64,000 bases of DNA from Bacteroidota bacterium (lineage in GTDB: Bacteria > Bacteroidota > Bacteroidia > Bacteroidales > UBA4417): the NCBI GenBank assembly GCA_013376995.1, contig JACAAZ010000011.1, forward strand, positions 69,332 to 133,331, given 5' to 3'. The translations under genes and the position numbers were made by a program. Positions 26,465-36,413 of the stretch are shown here, piece after piece. Numbering within the stretch: position 1 is the first letter of the stretch; every line of letters starts with the position of its first letter. The notes under the pieces were generated by a model that was not told where the DNA came from, made no database searches, and was given only the letters and a program-made list of their open reading frames with translations.

Positions 26465-27388
26465 ATGTCCCCAACCAACCTGATAACGCTACTTGGACCT
26501 ACTGCAGTCGGGAAAACGCAACTCGCGGCCAGGCTTGCTAATTCCATCGGGGGAGAAGTAATAAGTGCGGATTCCAGGCAAGTTTTCAGGGGTATGGATA
26601 TTGGGACAGGGAAGGATCTGGCAGATTATATCGTTGATGGGAAAATGGTTCCCAGCTACCTGATTGATGTTGAAGATGCAGGGAAGGAATATAGTGTGCA
26701 CTCTTTCATGCGGGATTTTGAGGATGCCTATAAAAAGATTCGCCTTATAGGCAGGATCCCGGTACTTTGTGGTGGAACCGGGCTATATCTGGAAGCCGTT
26801 CTGAAAGGTTACCAACTAGTAAATGTACCTGTGAACGCGGAGTTCCGGAATGAAATGGAGAAATTCCAGGACGCAGAACTTTTGGCGATGCTCAGCATTA
26901 AAAAGCCATTGCATAACACCACCGACAGCCTGGACAGGCAACGCATGATCCGGGCCTTGGAGATCGAGACATACAGGGAGTTGACTCCATCCAAAAAAAA
27001 TCCGGACTTTTCACAGACACTCGTGTTTGGACTCCGATTTGAACGCGCAATTATAAGGAAAAGGATTACGCAGAGGCTTCGGGCCAGATTGGAGAATGGA
27101 ATGATTGAGGAGGTGGAGGGACTGATTGCACGTGGTGTCTCTCACAGTATGCTTAAATACTATGGGCTGGAATATAAATATATTTCCATGTATCTTGCCG
27201 GTGAATTATCGTATTCGGATATGTTTGAACTACTGAATACTGCGATTCACCAATTTGCCAAGCGACAAATGACCTGGTTCAGGCGGATGGAGAAGCATGG
27301 TATTAACATTCACTGGCTGGAAGGAGAAGACGGCCCTGAAAATAACCTGATTGAAATGCTTTCTTCAATTTCAAAAGTGAATAGCTGA
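26465..27388 (+). CDS. miaA: tRNA dimethylallyltransferase
   Basis: 307 residues. P-loop LLGPTAVGKTQLAARLA, substrate motif GGEVISADSRQVFRGMDIGTG, VLCGGTGLYLEAVLKG and the tRNA-contact region QFAKRQMTWFRRM are all present. It adds a dimethylallyl group to A37 of tRNAs that read UNN codons. The ATG at 26465 directly follows a heptamer array, so the ribosome-binding region is made of repeat sequence. No neighbour is functionally linked. Confidence 0.96.
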   Translation: MSPTNLITLLGPTAVGKTQLAARLANSIGGEVISADSRQVFRGMDIGTGKDLADYIVDGKMVPSYLIDVEDAGKEYSVHSFMRDFEDAYKKIRLIGRIPVLCGGTGLYLEAVLKGYQLVNVPVNAEFRNEMEKFQDAELLAMLSIKKPLHNTTDSLDRQRMIRALEIETYRELTPSKKNPDFSQTLVFGLRFERAIIRKRITQRLRARLENGMIEEVEGLIARGVSHSMLKYYGLEYKYISMYLAGELSYSDMFELLNTAIHQFAKRQMTWFRRMEKHGINIHWLEGEDGPENNLIEMLSSISKVNS

Positions 27389-27504
27389 TCAGTTCCGCCA
27401 AAGCAAGCCTTTAATATCTTTAATCCTTGATTTCCTATTATTAGCATATCTCTGTTAATATCATTCTGATATCCTGCTGCCAAACTCTGAAAAATAACTC
27501 TTTT

Positions 27505-27528
27505 TTTCTGTAAATTTACCTACAGAAA
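27505..27528. promoter_or_regulatory. Inverted repeat upstream of the VWA gene
   Basis: TTTCTGTA and TACAGAAA, a perfect 8-bp inverted repeat with an 8-nt spacer, 46 bp before the ATG at 27575. The spacer side carries TAAATTTA, a weak -7-like element, so an operator over a promoter is possible. Confidence 0.45.
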
Positions 27529-27574
27529 GCGATTGTCGGTAATTTTCCCCCAGGGTTATCGTTCATGATTAAAC

Positions 27575-28990
27575 ATGTCATTTGTGAAGCCATTTAACCG
27601 GAGAAAACTCATTTATCCTGTTCTTTTTTTGGGGATGTTATCCCTTGCTTTTCAGGGATTTGCGCAACGTGACCCAGAACCAAAGCCCAAGCCCCCTCCT
27701 TTAAACCGCATACTTTTCATCTTCGATGCCTCTCAAAGTATGTTGGGAAGGTGGCAAAGCGATACAAAGTTCAACTATGCCAAGCGGATCATGAGTGAAT
27801 TGTTGGATAGCCTTTCTACAGTGCCCAATATTGAACTTGCCCTCCGGCTCTATGGTCACCAGTTCCAGTTCCCACCACAGCAATGCAATGATACCAAACT
27901 GGAAGTGCCTTTTGGCCCCGGCAATGCTTACAAAATAAAGAATAAATTACGATCCATCGAGCCAAAAGGGACAACACCATTAGCCTATTCCCTGGAACAG
28001 TCAGCCAAGGATTTTCCTCCCTGCACAAATTGCAGGAATATAGTTTTGCTCATCACTGATGGAATTGAAGAATGTTCCGGCGACCCCTGTGCAGTTTCCA
28101 GGATGCTACAGAAAAATGGTATTATCCTGAAGCCCTTTATCATTGGGATAGGTCATGATTTCAATACTGCCTTTAATTGCGTCGGGTCCTATTTTGATGC
28201 TACCAGCGAACGTGATTTCAAGAAGGCTCTAAATGTTGTCATTTCGCAGGCTCTGAATTCCACCACCATGCAGGTTAACCTGCTGGATGAGGCAGGTAAG
28301 CCAACAGAAACGGATGTAAATATGACTTTCTACGATGCTGTTTCGGGAAAGATCATGTATAATTTTATTCATACAATTAATAACCGCGGGCTGCCTGATA
28401 CGCTTATTCTTGACCCATTGATCACCTATAACCTGGAGGTTCATACCATTCCTCCTGTATCATTGGATAGCCTTACACTTTCCCCAGGCAAGCACACTAT
28501 TGTAGGGATCAATGCACCCCAGGGTTACCTCCAGTTGAAAATGGCTGGTTCTTCTGTCGCTTCGAAGGGATTGCAATGCCTGATTCACCCGGCCGGTAAA
28601 AAGGATATTCTCAATCTGCAGTTATTTGGGCAAACAGAAAAATACATTACTGGTCATTATGATCTGCAGGTATTGTCCTTGCCAAGGCTTTTTATCCCGA
28701 ATGTTGAGATAAAACAAAGCACTACAGCTACCATAGAAATCCCTGAACCTGGAATTGCTGTAATCAGGAAATACTTCAATGGGTATGGTAGCCTTTATCT
28801 GGAGGACAAAAATAAACTTACATGGATCTATAACCTGGATGAGAACCAGATTCAGGAAACTCTATTCCTGCAACCCGGAAATTATCGGGTGATTTTCCGT
28901 CCTAAGACAGCGCGCCATTCCATCTATACCATCGAAAATAAGTTCACCGTTACTTCCGGTAAAACTTCCGATATAGTCCTCTATAAATAA
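27575..28990 (+). CDS. Secreted von Willebrand factor A domain protein
   Basis: 471 residues with a signal peptide ending near FAQRDPEP and a short proline-rich linker (PEPKPKPPPLNR). The VWA domain (about 45-230) shows the MIDAS motif ILFIFDASQSM, the later Thr in EPKGTTPLAYSL and the Asp in LLITDGIEECSGDP. The C-terminal half is beta-rich with PEGA-like stretches (PGKHTIVGINAPQGYLQL, QPGNYRVIFRP), suggesting surface or envelope binding. It precedes an ECF sigma unit on the same strand (80 bp), but a functional tie is not shown. Confidence 0.83.
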   Translation: MSFVKPFNRRKLIYPVLFLGMLSLAFQGFAQRDPEPKPKPPPLNRILFIFDASQSMLGRWQSDTKFNYAKRIMSELLDSLSTVPNIELALRLYGHQFQFPPQQCNDTKLEVPFGPGNAYKIKNKLRSIEPKGTTPLAYSLEQSAKDFPPCTNCRNIVLLITDGIEECSGDPCAVSRMLQKNGIILKPFIIGIGHDFNTAFNCVGSYFDATSERDFKKALNVVISQALNSTTMQVNLLDEAGKPTETDVNMTFYDAVSGKIMYNFIHTINNRGLPDTLILDPLITYNLEVHTIPPVSLDSLTLSPGKHTIVGINAPQGYLQLKMAGSSVASKGLQCLIHPAGKKDILNLQLFGQTEKYITGHYDLQVLSLPRLFIPNVEIKQSTTATIEIPEPGIAVIRKYFNGYGSLYLEDKNKLTWIYNLDENQIQETLFLQPGNYRVIFRPKTARHSIYTIENKFTVTSGKTSDIVLYK

Positions 28991-29070
28991 ATTTTGCCGG
29001 ATTCTTCCTTTCCCGGATTAAACCCGGGCAAAATAGAGTTGTCTTACTCTCACAAATTTAAATACTCACC

Positions 29071-29619
29071 ATGGCCGAATACTCGGATGAAGAATTATTG
29101 AAACTCTTCCGTAACGGCGAGAATCCTGATTATGCTTTCAGTTTGCTGGTGCGGAAACACCAGGAGCGTATCTACTATTTTGTACGTCGAATGGTTGTTG
29201 ATCACCAGGATGCTGATGATGTCGTACAGAATGTATTTATCAAGGTGTGGAAAAACCTTGGCAGTTTCAGGGAAGATTCCAAATTGTTTACCTGGATTTA
29301 CAGGATCGCGGTGAATGAATCACTCAGTTTTCTTAAAGGCAAGCGGCTAAGATCATTTCTTTCATTTGATGACCTGGAGGCTGGAATGCTGCGTTCATTA
29401 AATGATGATAATTATTTTGACGGCGACCATGCCATGAAAAAGTTACAGGAAGCTATTATCAGGTTGCCATCAAAACAAAAAGCAGTATTTAATATGCGAT
29501 ACTTCGACGAACTGAATTACGAAGAAATGTCAGCTATTTTAGGTACTTCAGTTGGAGCATTAAAAGCATCCTATCATTTTGCTGTAAAAAAAATTGAAGA
29601 ATATGTAAGCAGCAATTAA
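29071..29619 (+). CDS. ECF-type RNA polymerase sigma factor
   Basis: 182 residues. Region 2: YYFVRRMVVDHQDADDVVQ-VFIKVWKNLGSF with FTWIYRIAVNESLSFLK. Region 4: LPSKQKAVFNMRYFDELNYEEM and SVGALKASYHFAVKKIEE, the helix-turn-helix. It directs RNA polymerase to a small stress-type regulon. The next two genes encode a single-pass membrane protein and a periplasmic Spy/CpxP-like protein, an order typical of Bacteroidota sigma/anti-sigma units. Its target promoters cannot be read here. Confidence 0.92.
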   Translation: MAEYSDEELLKLFRNGENPDYAFSLLVRKHQERIYYFVRRMVVDHQDADDVVQNVFIKVWKNLGSFREDSKLFTWIYRIAVNESLSFLKGKRLRSFLSFDDLEAGMLRSLNDDNYFDGDHAMKKLQEAIIRLPSKQKAVFNMRYFDELNYEEMSAILGTSVGALKASYHFAVKKIEEYVSSN

Positions 29620-29658
29620 ACGAATAATAAATGGAGTAGTCCTATTAACGTCAATAAA

Positions 29659-30189
29659 ATGACAAAAATGAAAAAAGATCAAAATCCGGTTAATTTATCT
29701 GATACTGATGATATTGGAAATATCTTGCCTGCAATAAAAGGGCTGGAGCATTTCAAAGTGCCGGAAACATATTTTGATCAACTTCCGGGTAGGATCCACG
29801 ATCGGATCGGGAAAGAATCGATGCCCGGGATTTTATCCTTACTGAAGAAAATGCCGTATCTGAAACCCCGGATCGTTTTCCCGTTAGCTGCAGCTATTAT
29901 AATTATAGGCGGGATCCTTATTTTCTTACCGCGCACGAAGGATTCGAACCGGGATCTTGTTATGAAGCAGGATTCAAGTGTAAACATGGAAGAATATGAC
30001 GAGTCATATGCTACGGAAGCCCAGTTTGAAGAATTCAGCTATGCCTATCAGACACTCCAGGATTCAGATCTTACAAATGAAGTAATATCTGGATTTATTT
30101 CTCAGAATGAGAATTCCGTATCAGAGCAGGATATTGCCGAATACCTTAAAGATCAGGATATAGATTCGGATGTTCTTGCAGAACTTTAA
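29659..30189 (+). CDS. Probable membrane anti-sigma-type partner protein
   Basis: 176 residues. A cytosolic N-terminal part contains FKVPETYFDQLPGRIHDRI, a motif I know from proteins coded beside Bacteroidota ECF sigma factors. One transmembrane segment follows at about 75-92 (FPLAAAIIIIGGILIFL), then an acidic periplasmic tail. No zinc-type anti-sigma motif (HxxxCxxC) is present, so anti-sigma function is inferred from position alone. The second ATG (MKKDQN) is an equally good start. It lies 39 bp after the sigma gene. Confidence 0.75.
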   Translation: MTKMKKDQNPVNLSDTDDIGNILPAIKGLEHFKVPETYFDQLPGRIHDRIGKESMPGILSLLKKMPYLKPRIVFPLAAAIIIIGGILIFLPRTKDSNRDLVMKQDSSVNMEEYDESYATEAQFEEFSYAYQTLQDSDLTNEVISGFISQNENSVSEQDIAEYLKDQDIDSDVLAEL

Positions 30190-30218
30190 AGAATGGTAAC
30201 TAATTAATTAACAATATC

Positions 30219-30764
30219 ATGAAACTATCTCAAAAGATTTCAATACTTGTCATCGTCGCTTTGGCAAGTATCACAAGCAGGATTGATGCTCAACCTGAAG
30301 GCGGCAACAGGCAAAAAAGAATGGAAAGAATAGATGCCCAGCGAGTTGCTTTTATCACTGACCGTTTGCAGCTTACTCCTTCTGAAGCACAGGTTTTTTG
30401 GCCTGTATTCAACGAATACGATGCTAAACGAAAAGCCTTGACAAAGAACTTTCACAAAGCGCCTCCGGGTGAAGAAAAACGTTTTGAAGATATGTCGGAC
30501 AAGGAAGCATCTGAAGCTGCAGATAACCAGCTGGTTGAAGCTCAAAAGCTACTTGACCTCAGGAAAGAGTATCACGCAAAATTCAAGAGTGTGCTCCCTG
30601 CTCAAAAAGTATTAGGGTTGTATGAATCTGAGAAGGATTTCCAGAGGCACCTGATTGATCAGCTGAAAGAAGGCCGTGGCCAGGGGCCAGGAAAAGGTAA
30701 AGGGCCAGGATCCGGAAGGCAACTTAGGGACAGGAGCGGTAAGGAAGCACCAGATAATGAATAA
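30219..30764 (+). CDS. Periplasmic Spy/CpxP-like protein
   Basis: 181 residues with a signal peptide ending around RIDAQ. The mature protein is helical and charged, with RVAFITDRLQLTPSEAQVFW, an LTPxQ-like motif as in Spy/CpxP/LTXXQ proteins, and a low-complexity Gly/Pro/Lys tail (GRGQGPGKGKGPGSG). Such proteins bind misfolded envelope proteins or sense metals; here it is the third gene of the sigma unit (29 bp after the membrane protein), so it may be sensor, effector or both. A bidirectional terminator follows. Confidence 0.75.
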   Translation: MKLSQKISILVIVALASITSRIDAQPEGGNRQKRMERIDAQRVAFITDRLQLTPSEAQVFWPVFNEYDAKRKALTKNFHKAPPGEEKRFEDMSDKEASEAADNQLVEAQKLLDLRKEYHAKFKSVLPAQKVLGLYESEKDFQRHLIDQLKEGRGQGPGKGKGPGSGRQLRDRSGKEAPDNE

Positions 30765-30781
30765 TGATTGAAGTGGGAGAT

Positions 30782-30812
30782 AAAAAAAGGCAACCACCTG
30801 GTTGCCTTTTTT
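30782..30812. terminator. Bidirectional terminator between the Spy-like gene and rho
   Basis: GGCAACC and GGTTGCC with loop ACCT, flanked by seven A on the left and six T on the right, so it can work on both strands for these convergent genes. Confidence 0.92.
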
Positions 30813-30832
30813 ATCTGATCAAAATCCCATAA

Positions 30833-32785
30833 TTACCCATTCATGGATATGAGGAATTCTTCATTTGTATCTGTATATTTCATCTTATCTTTCAGGAATT
30901 CCATTGCTTCAATTGGGTTCATGTCAGCAAGGTGATTCCTGAGAATCCAAAGACGTTGCAATACATCTTTCTCAAGCAGGAGGTCATCACGCCTTGTGCT
31001 GGAGGCAACAATATCAACAGCGGGAAAAATACGCTTGTTGGACAATTTCCTGTCTAACTGCAATTCCATGTTGCCGGTTCCCTTGAATTCTTCAAAGATA
31101 ACCTCATCCATACGAGATCCTGTTTCGATAAGTGCTGTTGCGATGATGGTTAGCGAACCTCCATTTTCAATCTGGCGGGCAGCACCAAAGAACCTTTTGG
31201 GCTTTTGCAGTGCATTTGCTTCAACACCGCCTGACAGTACCTTGCCTGATGCGGGTGCTACTGTATTGTAGGCACGTGCAAGGCGGGTAATGGAATCAAG
31301 CAGGATGACTACATCATGGCCACACTCAGTCAATCTTTTTGCTTTTTCAAGAACAAGGTTGGCAATCTTAACGTGCCTGTCAGCCGGCTCGTCAAATGTG
31401 GACGAGATAACTTCTGCCTTAACAGAACGCGCCATATCAGTTACTTCTTCCGGGCGTTCGTCAATTAACAGAACAATGAGGAAAGCTTCAGGATGGTTTG
31501 CAGCGATTGCGTTGGCAATTTCTTTAAGTAGGACAGTCTTACCGGTCTTTGGCTGAGAAACAATCAGGCCTCTCTGGCCTTTTCCGATTGGGCAGAAAAG
31601 GTCAATGATCCTTGTACTCATTGTAGATCCGGGATGACCGGTCAGCCGGAATTTCTTTTCAGGGAATAATGGTGTAAGGTAATCAAACGGAATACGGTCA
31701 CGGATCTCCTCAGGAGTGCGGCCGTTAATCGTTTCTACTTTCACCAGCGGGAAATATTTTTCTCCGTCTTTTGGCGGACGAATGGTTCCTTTTATTGTAT
31801 CCCCTGTTTTGAGGCCGAATAGTTTAATCTGTGATTGGGAAACATATACATCATCAGGAGAATTCAGGTAGTTGTAGTCGGATGAGCGCAGGAAGCCATA
31901 ACCATCAGGCATGATTTCCAGGACACCCTCGCATGCAACAATTCCTTCAAACTCCCACAAATAATCTTCACGTGGTTTACCACGCTCCATCTTGTTGTTG
32001 AAACGTTGTTGCTGGTTATCCCTGTTTTGTTCGTTGGGACGTTGAACTTCCTGTGGAAGTCCAATTTCCTGAGTTATGCCCATTTCCTGTGGGAGGCCGA
32101 TTTCCGGGGCAATGCTGTTTTCAGCTTCCTGGGGCACAATGCGGTTTGACGATGGTTCCTTGAATTCAAACGATGGCAGGAAGTCATCCTGTTCGATCAA
32201 TGGCATCCCCAAATCCATGATAGCTTCATCGTCACGGATATGCCTTGAGAGTTTCTCCCTTTTTTCCCAGCGTTTGTTTGGCTGGTTATGACGATCCTGG
32301 TTTCCGGGAGTATTGGCATGAGGAGTTACAACCTGGGTAGGTTGCTGAACAGGAGTTGTTGGAATGATCTTCTCCTCTTTTGGTGGTGCGGTAAATAATT
32401 CCGGAGTAGATGCTTTTACAGGTTGAGGAGGAGTAAATGGTGTACTTTCTTTTCCTTCAGGATTCCTGGGCATTGGCTGGGGAATGGTCGGACGGTTGGG
32501 TTGTCCTGGTTTGCGGCCCCTACGTTGTTTATCTTTAAATTCACCTTGCCCCGGGCGGCTTAATACCTCAGGTGGGATACGTTTGCGCCTCTTTTCACGC
32601 TCTGTCTCCTGGATTTTCTTTTCAGCTTCCAGCAGGTCCTCAGGGGGATTGGCGGCTTGGTGGTCGAGTATCTGGTAAACCAGATCTTGTTTTTTGAGGG
32701 AATCACTTTTGCGGATATTGAGCTTCTTTGCCACATCACGCAAATCAGGAAGCAGCATCTCTTCGAGCTGGCTTTTATCGTACAT
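30833..32785 (-). CDS. rho: Transcription termination factor Rho with long polar insertion
   Basis: 650 residues, against about 420 in E. coli. Order: Rho N-terminal helix bundle (about 1-50, [18 protein letters not shown]); a low-complexity region of about 220 residues rich in Pro, Gln, Asn, Arg and Glu with repeats of the type PQEIG; the RNA-binding cold-shock-like domain ([18 protein letters not shown]); then the ATPase with [34 protein letters not shown] and the Q/R loops around [20 protein letters not shown]. It terminates untranslated and structured-signal-free transcripts. Long insertions of this kind are known from Bacteroidota Rho. Its own -7 element lies about 140 bp upstream, leaving a long leader. 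Confidence 0.95.
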   Translation of the reverse strand: MYDKSQLEEMLLPDLRDVAKKLNIRKSDSLKKQDLVYQILDHQAANPPEDLLEAEKKIQETEREKRRKRIPPEVLSRPGQGEFKDKQRRGRKPGQPNRPTIPQPMPRNPEGKESTPFTPPQPVKASTPELFTAPPKEEKIIPTTPVQQPTQVVTPHANTPGNQDRHNQPNKRWEKREKLSRHIRDDEAIMDLGMPLIEQDDFLPSFEFKEPSSNRIVPQEAENSIAPEIGLPQEMGITQEIGLPQEVQRPNEQNRDNQQQRFNNKMERGKPREDYLWEFEGIVACEGVLEIMPDGYGFLRSSDYNYLNSPDDVYVSQSQIKLFGLKTGDTIKGTIRPPKDGEKYFPLVKVETINGRTPEEIRDRIPFDYLTPLFPEKKFRLTGHPGSTMSTRIIDLFCPIGKGQRGLIVSQPKTGKTVLLKEIANAIAANHPEAFLIVLLIDERPEEVTDMARSVKAEVISSTFDEPADRHVKIANLVLEKAKRLTECGHDVVILLDSITRLARAYNTVAPASGKVLSGGVEANALQKPKRFFGAARQIENGGSLTIIATALIETGSRMDEVIFEEFKGTGNMELQLDRKLSNKRIFPAVDIVASSTRRDDLLLEKDVLQRLWILRNHLADMNPIEAMEFLKDKMKYTDTNEEFLISMNG

Positions 32786-32925
32786 GCGAAAAATAATTAA
32801 TGAACTTGAAAGAGTTTTGGTTTTTCAGATTATGTGTTTTTGGATATAGCCTCAAACAGGCATACTGGAAAGGCTGAACCGGGAAAATGATAAGGGAGAC
32901 TTGAGAAATAAGTGTAATAACGTCA

Positions 32926-32933
32926 CAAAGATA
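32926..32933 (-). promoter_or_regulatory. Probable rho promoter -7 element
   Basis: On the minus strand TATCTTTG, an exact TAnnTTTG, 140 bp upstream of the rho ATG. The -33 position reads CAAC, a poor match. The leader it implies is long enough for autoregulation by Rho. Confidence 0.5.
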
Positions 32934-33068
32934 GATTAAATTATTCAATTTGGTTGAGACATACAAAAAATTTCTTTTCACATCCACTTGTTGAAAGTAT
33001 TTATTTGTCGAGCATTACGAATGAACGTTACACTTCTGTATTTTCGCTGCAAAAAGAAGGGAATTTTT

Positions 33069-33731
33069 ATGACCGCAACGCGGCTGACAGATACATACCG
33101 CCACCAGGGCCTTCGGAGGAAATTGACTGAGCTGTTGCGTCAGAAAGGAATAATGGATGAAAGTGTTTTAAATGCTATTTTCACAGTTCCCCGCCACTAT
33201 TTCTTTGATTCTTCTTTCCTCGAATTCGCCTATGAGGATAAGGCTTTCCCAATTGGTTCCGGCCAGACGATCTCCCAGCCATATACTGTGGCATTCCAGT
33301 CTGAATTACTTAAAGTAAGCCCGCATATGCGGGTTCTTGAAATAGGCACTGGATCAGGATACCAGGCATGCATTCTTGCTGAAATGGGGGCTAAGGTTTA
33401 CACCATTGAAAGACAGAAATTGCTGTTTGATAAAACAAAAGACCTGCTGCCAAAAATGAACTTCCGTATTCGTCCTTTCTATGGTGATGGGTATAAGGGA
33501 CTTCCGGCCCATGCCCCTTTTGATCGAATACTGATAACTGCTGCAGCTCCAAATATCCCCAATGAACTACTTTCTCAGCTTAAAGTTGGGGGAGTAATGG
33601 TAGTACCTGTAGGAGAAGATGTTCAAACCATGTACAGGCTTGAGAGATCCAGCGAGACAGAATTCATATCTGAGAAACATGGAATGTTCAGATTTGTACC
33701 AATGTTATCAGATAAAGCAAAGGATATTTAG
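33069..33731 (+). CDS. pcm: Protein-L-isoaspartate O-methyltransferase
   Basis: The listed ORF starts at 32988, but relatives begin close to the DTYRHQGLRRKLTELLR helix, so the ATG at 33069 (MTATRLTD) is chosen, giving 220 residues. Motifs: IFTVPRHYF, DKAFPIGSGQTISQPYTVAF, and the SAM site MRVLEIGTGSGYQACILA, then FDRILITAAAPNIP. It repairs isoaspartyl residues in aged proteins. It is divergent from rho, separated by about 280 bp when the later start is used. Confidence 0.93.
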   Translation: MTATRLTDTYRHQGLRRKLTELLRQKGIMDESVLNAIFTVPRHYFFDSSFLEFAYEDKAFPIGSGQTISQPYTVAFQSELLKVSPHMRVLEIGTGSGYQACILAEMGAKVYTIERQKLLFDKTKDLLPKMNFRIRPFYGDGYKGLPAHAPFDRILITAAAPNIPNELLSQLKVGGVMVVPVGEDVQTMYRLERSSETEFISEKHGMFRFVPMLSDKAKDI

Positions 33732-33784
33732 CTGATATCTTTACGAAACTACCTTCAACAGCCGGTATAATTTCTTCCCTTCCC

Positions 33785-36184
33785 TTATATCTCAACGATG
33801 ATGCCAATAGTTGGTAATACGGTGCCTGATACGTTCTTAAGGTATTTCACTTCATAACGGGAAGCATCTTCAGGGTTTATTACCGGATTACCGTTTAAAT
33901 CTCTTTGCAGCACCAGGTTAGGAGCACCATCAGCTTTAAAATTGTAGACATTTTGAATATCCAGGTAAATGTTGAGGGACCATTTCTTAAAAAAATACTC
34001 CTTATCCACTCTCAAATCTAATTGCTGAAATGCCTTTAACCTCTCGGAATTATAACGGTTATAATCCAGGTAGCCTTGCCCTTGAACATTCCAGGCTGCA
34101 ATGAGCGTTGATCGGTTAATGTCGTAGGGTGTGTAAGGTGCACCTCCAACATACCTCCATTTCATACCGATCTCCCAGTTTTTCTTCAGACTGCTGAAGG
34201 CTGTGATGTTTAGAATATGATGATTATCCCATGCGGATGGAATAAATTTTCCCAGCTTATCTTCTGAATAAGAATGAACCCAGGAGTAGGAAACCGTGAG
34301 GTCTACAAAATTCATGATCTTATCCTTGATATAAAGTTCAGCACCGTAAGCCTTACCTTTGACTGTTGAAACTACTTCTTCATTGCCGTAAACACCAAAG
34401 TCAGCAGGTTTGCTTGCTAATGATACAGAATCTTTAACTGAGAATGGATAATGCGAATACCATTTGTAGAATCCTTCAAGGGTAATGCGTGAATTGGGTT
34501 TCCTGCGGTATTCCAGGCCAGCTACAAGGTGATCTGCCTGTATATACTTGATTTTATTCGATTTGTTTTTAAGCTCTCCATCTGCATCCCGGTATCCTAG
34601 CATGGTGTAAGATGGAAGCTGGTAATACCTGCCAACGTTGAAGTTTAGCAGTAACTTATCTGTTAAGGTATAGGATGCTGAGAACCTTGGAGAGAACTGT
34701 CGGAGAAGGTTGTTCATGCTGTTGGAGTAACTGTTGGCATCCATGCGTGCTCCAAGGGATAGTGACAAGCGTTCTTCAAGGTAACTTCGGCTTACCTGTG
34801 CAAAAATGTTCCACTTGATAAATTTCAAAGCAGAATCAAAGCGAATGGCAGTAACGGTATCCGTTGCATTGGGGATGAAAACCTTTTCAAACGTATTATT
34901 ACTGTATTTGCTGAATTCCGAACCGGCACCATAGGTCAGCTTATACCCGTTAAACCGGGCAACTTCTTCATACCGGAATTTATTCTCAATTTCCTGTGAA
35001 ACATACTTCAGATTTAACTTGGAAGGATCAGAGTCGAGATTTTTTTCAAATTTGAATTCTTCGTTGTTCAGCATGTTTCTGCTGATAACAAATGTTCCGT
35101 AGGAATTTTCCCTGTAATGGCGGTAAATAGCTCCAATGGCATAATTCCACTGGTTGTTCACAGGGAGGTAATCCAGGATGTATTGCTGGTCTTCAGTTGG
35201 GTTGTTTATACCCGTATTCAGTTTCATTTTGTCAAGGGCACCAAGGCTGATAATAGTCAACTCATTCTTGACATTGAATTTTGTCTTCACTTTGAACATA
35301 TAGTCGTTGAAAGTGGGGAGAAAAGGGAGGCCGATCGCACTAAAAAGGAATTGAAGATAAGAGCGGCGGACAGAAAAAAGGAAGTTAGTCTTCTTATTGA
35401 TTGGCCCGTTAGCGCTGAATGCTGTTTCACTGGCCCCTAAAGTAGCACGGTAAACAATTTTGTCAGGATTTCCGTCAATCAATTTCATGTCAAGCACAGA
35501 GCTAAGTGTGTTTCCACGGCTTGCAGGGAATGAGCCTGAATAGAAATCAACATCCCGGAGGAAATCGGTGTTAATTATACCAACCGGCCCGCCGGAAGCG
35601 CCCTGGGTAGCAAAATGATTCAGGTTGGGTATTTCCATGCCATCCAGCAGGAATTTGTTCTCTGCGGGGCCACCACCTCTTACAATTACATCATTTCGGA
35701 ATGATACCGAGGATGCGACACCGGGCAGCGACTGAATTACTTTGGATATATCCCTGTTTGCACCCGGGCTTTTTTCAATTTCTGAAATCCCAAGCGACCT
35801 GAGCGATACCGGGCTTTCTTCAACCCGCTTGAAAGGGGAAGCTTTAATTTCTACATTACCTAATTCCACAGTTTGTTCCTTCATTGCAATATCCAGGAAT
35901 ACTGTTTTGGAATTGGAAACATGGATCTCTTCTGTAGTTACTTTCTCAAACCCAACTGATGAAGCTGTGACCCGCACAAAATCCGGTATCAGCCCGTCGA
36001 ATTCGAAATTGCCGTCAGGATCGCTGACAGCCCCTATGGTTGTACCATCAATAATCAGGTTGGCAAAAGGAATAGGGGAGTTGTTCTTAATGTTGTATAC
36101 CCTTCCTTTGAGTGTCCCGGATTGGGCAAAACCTTCAAAAGCAAGAACTATAAAAAGAATTGACAAAATTCCATTGAACCTCAT
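33785..36184 (-). CDS. TonB-dependent outer-membrane receptor
   Basis: 799 residues. Signal peptide ending at EGFAQ; residues about 22-105 form a carboxypeptidase-regulatory-like domain (GTLKGRVYNIKNNSPIPFAN-to-VFLDIAM); the plug follows (VIQSLPGVASSVSFRNDVIV, RGGGPAENKFLLDGMEIPN); the rest is a 22-strand-type barrel. It is not SusC-like: no SusD gene adjoins it and the length is shorter. Such receptors import siderophores, metals or oligomers with TonB energy. It is divergent from nothing obvious; a small lipoprotein gene lies upstream on the same strand (230 bp). Substrate unknown. Confidence 0.9.
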   Translation of the reverse strand: MRFNGILSILFIVLAFEGFAQSGTLKGRVYNIKNNSPIPFANLIIDGTTIGAVSDPDGNFEFDGLIPDFVRVTASSVGFEKVTTEEIHVSNSKTVFLDIAMKEQTVELGNVEIKASPFKRVEESPVSLRSLGISEIEKSPGANRDISKVIQSLPGVASSVSFRNDVIVRGGGPAENKFLLDGMEIPNLNHFATQGASGGPVGIINTDFLRDVDFYSGSFPASRGNTLSSVLDMKLIDGNPDKIVYRATLGASETAFSANGPINKKTNFLFSVRRSYLQFLFSAIGLPFLPTFNDYMFKVKTKFNVKNELTIISLGALDKMKLNTGINNPTEDQQYILDYLPVNNQWNYAIGAIYRHYRENSYGTFVISRNMLNNEEFKFEKNLDSDPSKLNLKYVSQEIENKFRYEEVARFNGYKLTYGAGSEFSKYSNNTFEKVFIPNATDTVTAIRFDSALKFIKWNIFAQVSRSYLEERLSLSLGARMDANSYSNSMNNLLRQFSPRFSASYTLTDKLLLNFNVGRYYQLPSYTMLGYRDADGELKNKSNKIKYIQADHLVAGLEYRRKPNSRITLEGFYKWYSHYPFSVKDSVSLASKPADFGVYGNEEVVSTVKGKAYGAELYIKDKIMNFVDLTVSYSWVHSYSEDKLGKFIPSAWDNHHILNITAFSSLKKNWEIGMKWRYVGGAPYTPYDINRSTLIAAWNVQGQGYLDYNRYNSERLKAFQQLDLRVDKEYFFKKWSLNIYLDIQNVYNFKADGAPNLVLQRDLNGNPVINPEDASRYEVKYLKNVSGTVLPTIGIIVEI

Positions 36185-36413
36185 CGTTTTTTGTTTAATG
36201 ATTTGTTTAAATACATAAACAAAGTGAAAATAAAAAGGTTTGCAGAAATTGAAAAAAAATCAAAATGGAATACCAAAGAGGTGTCAAAGTGAAAAAACCA
36301 ACATCCAACATCGACTCATGCATGTGAAAAGAATCTGCATATTTAAACCTGGCTTTGTAGAAAGCAGGCATAAAAAAGAATCCGGTATGACAGAGAAAGT
36401 GAGAATGCCTTGT

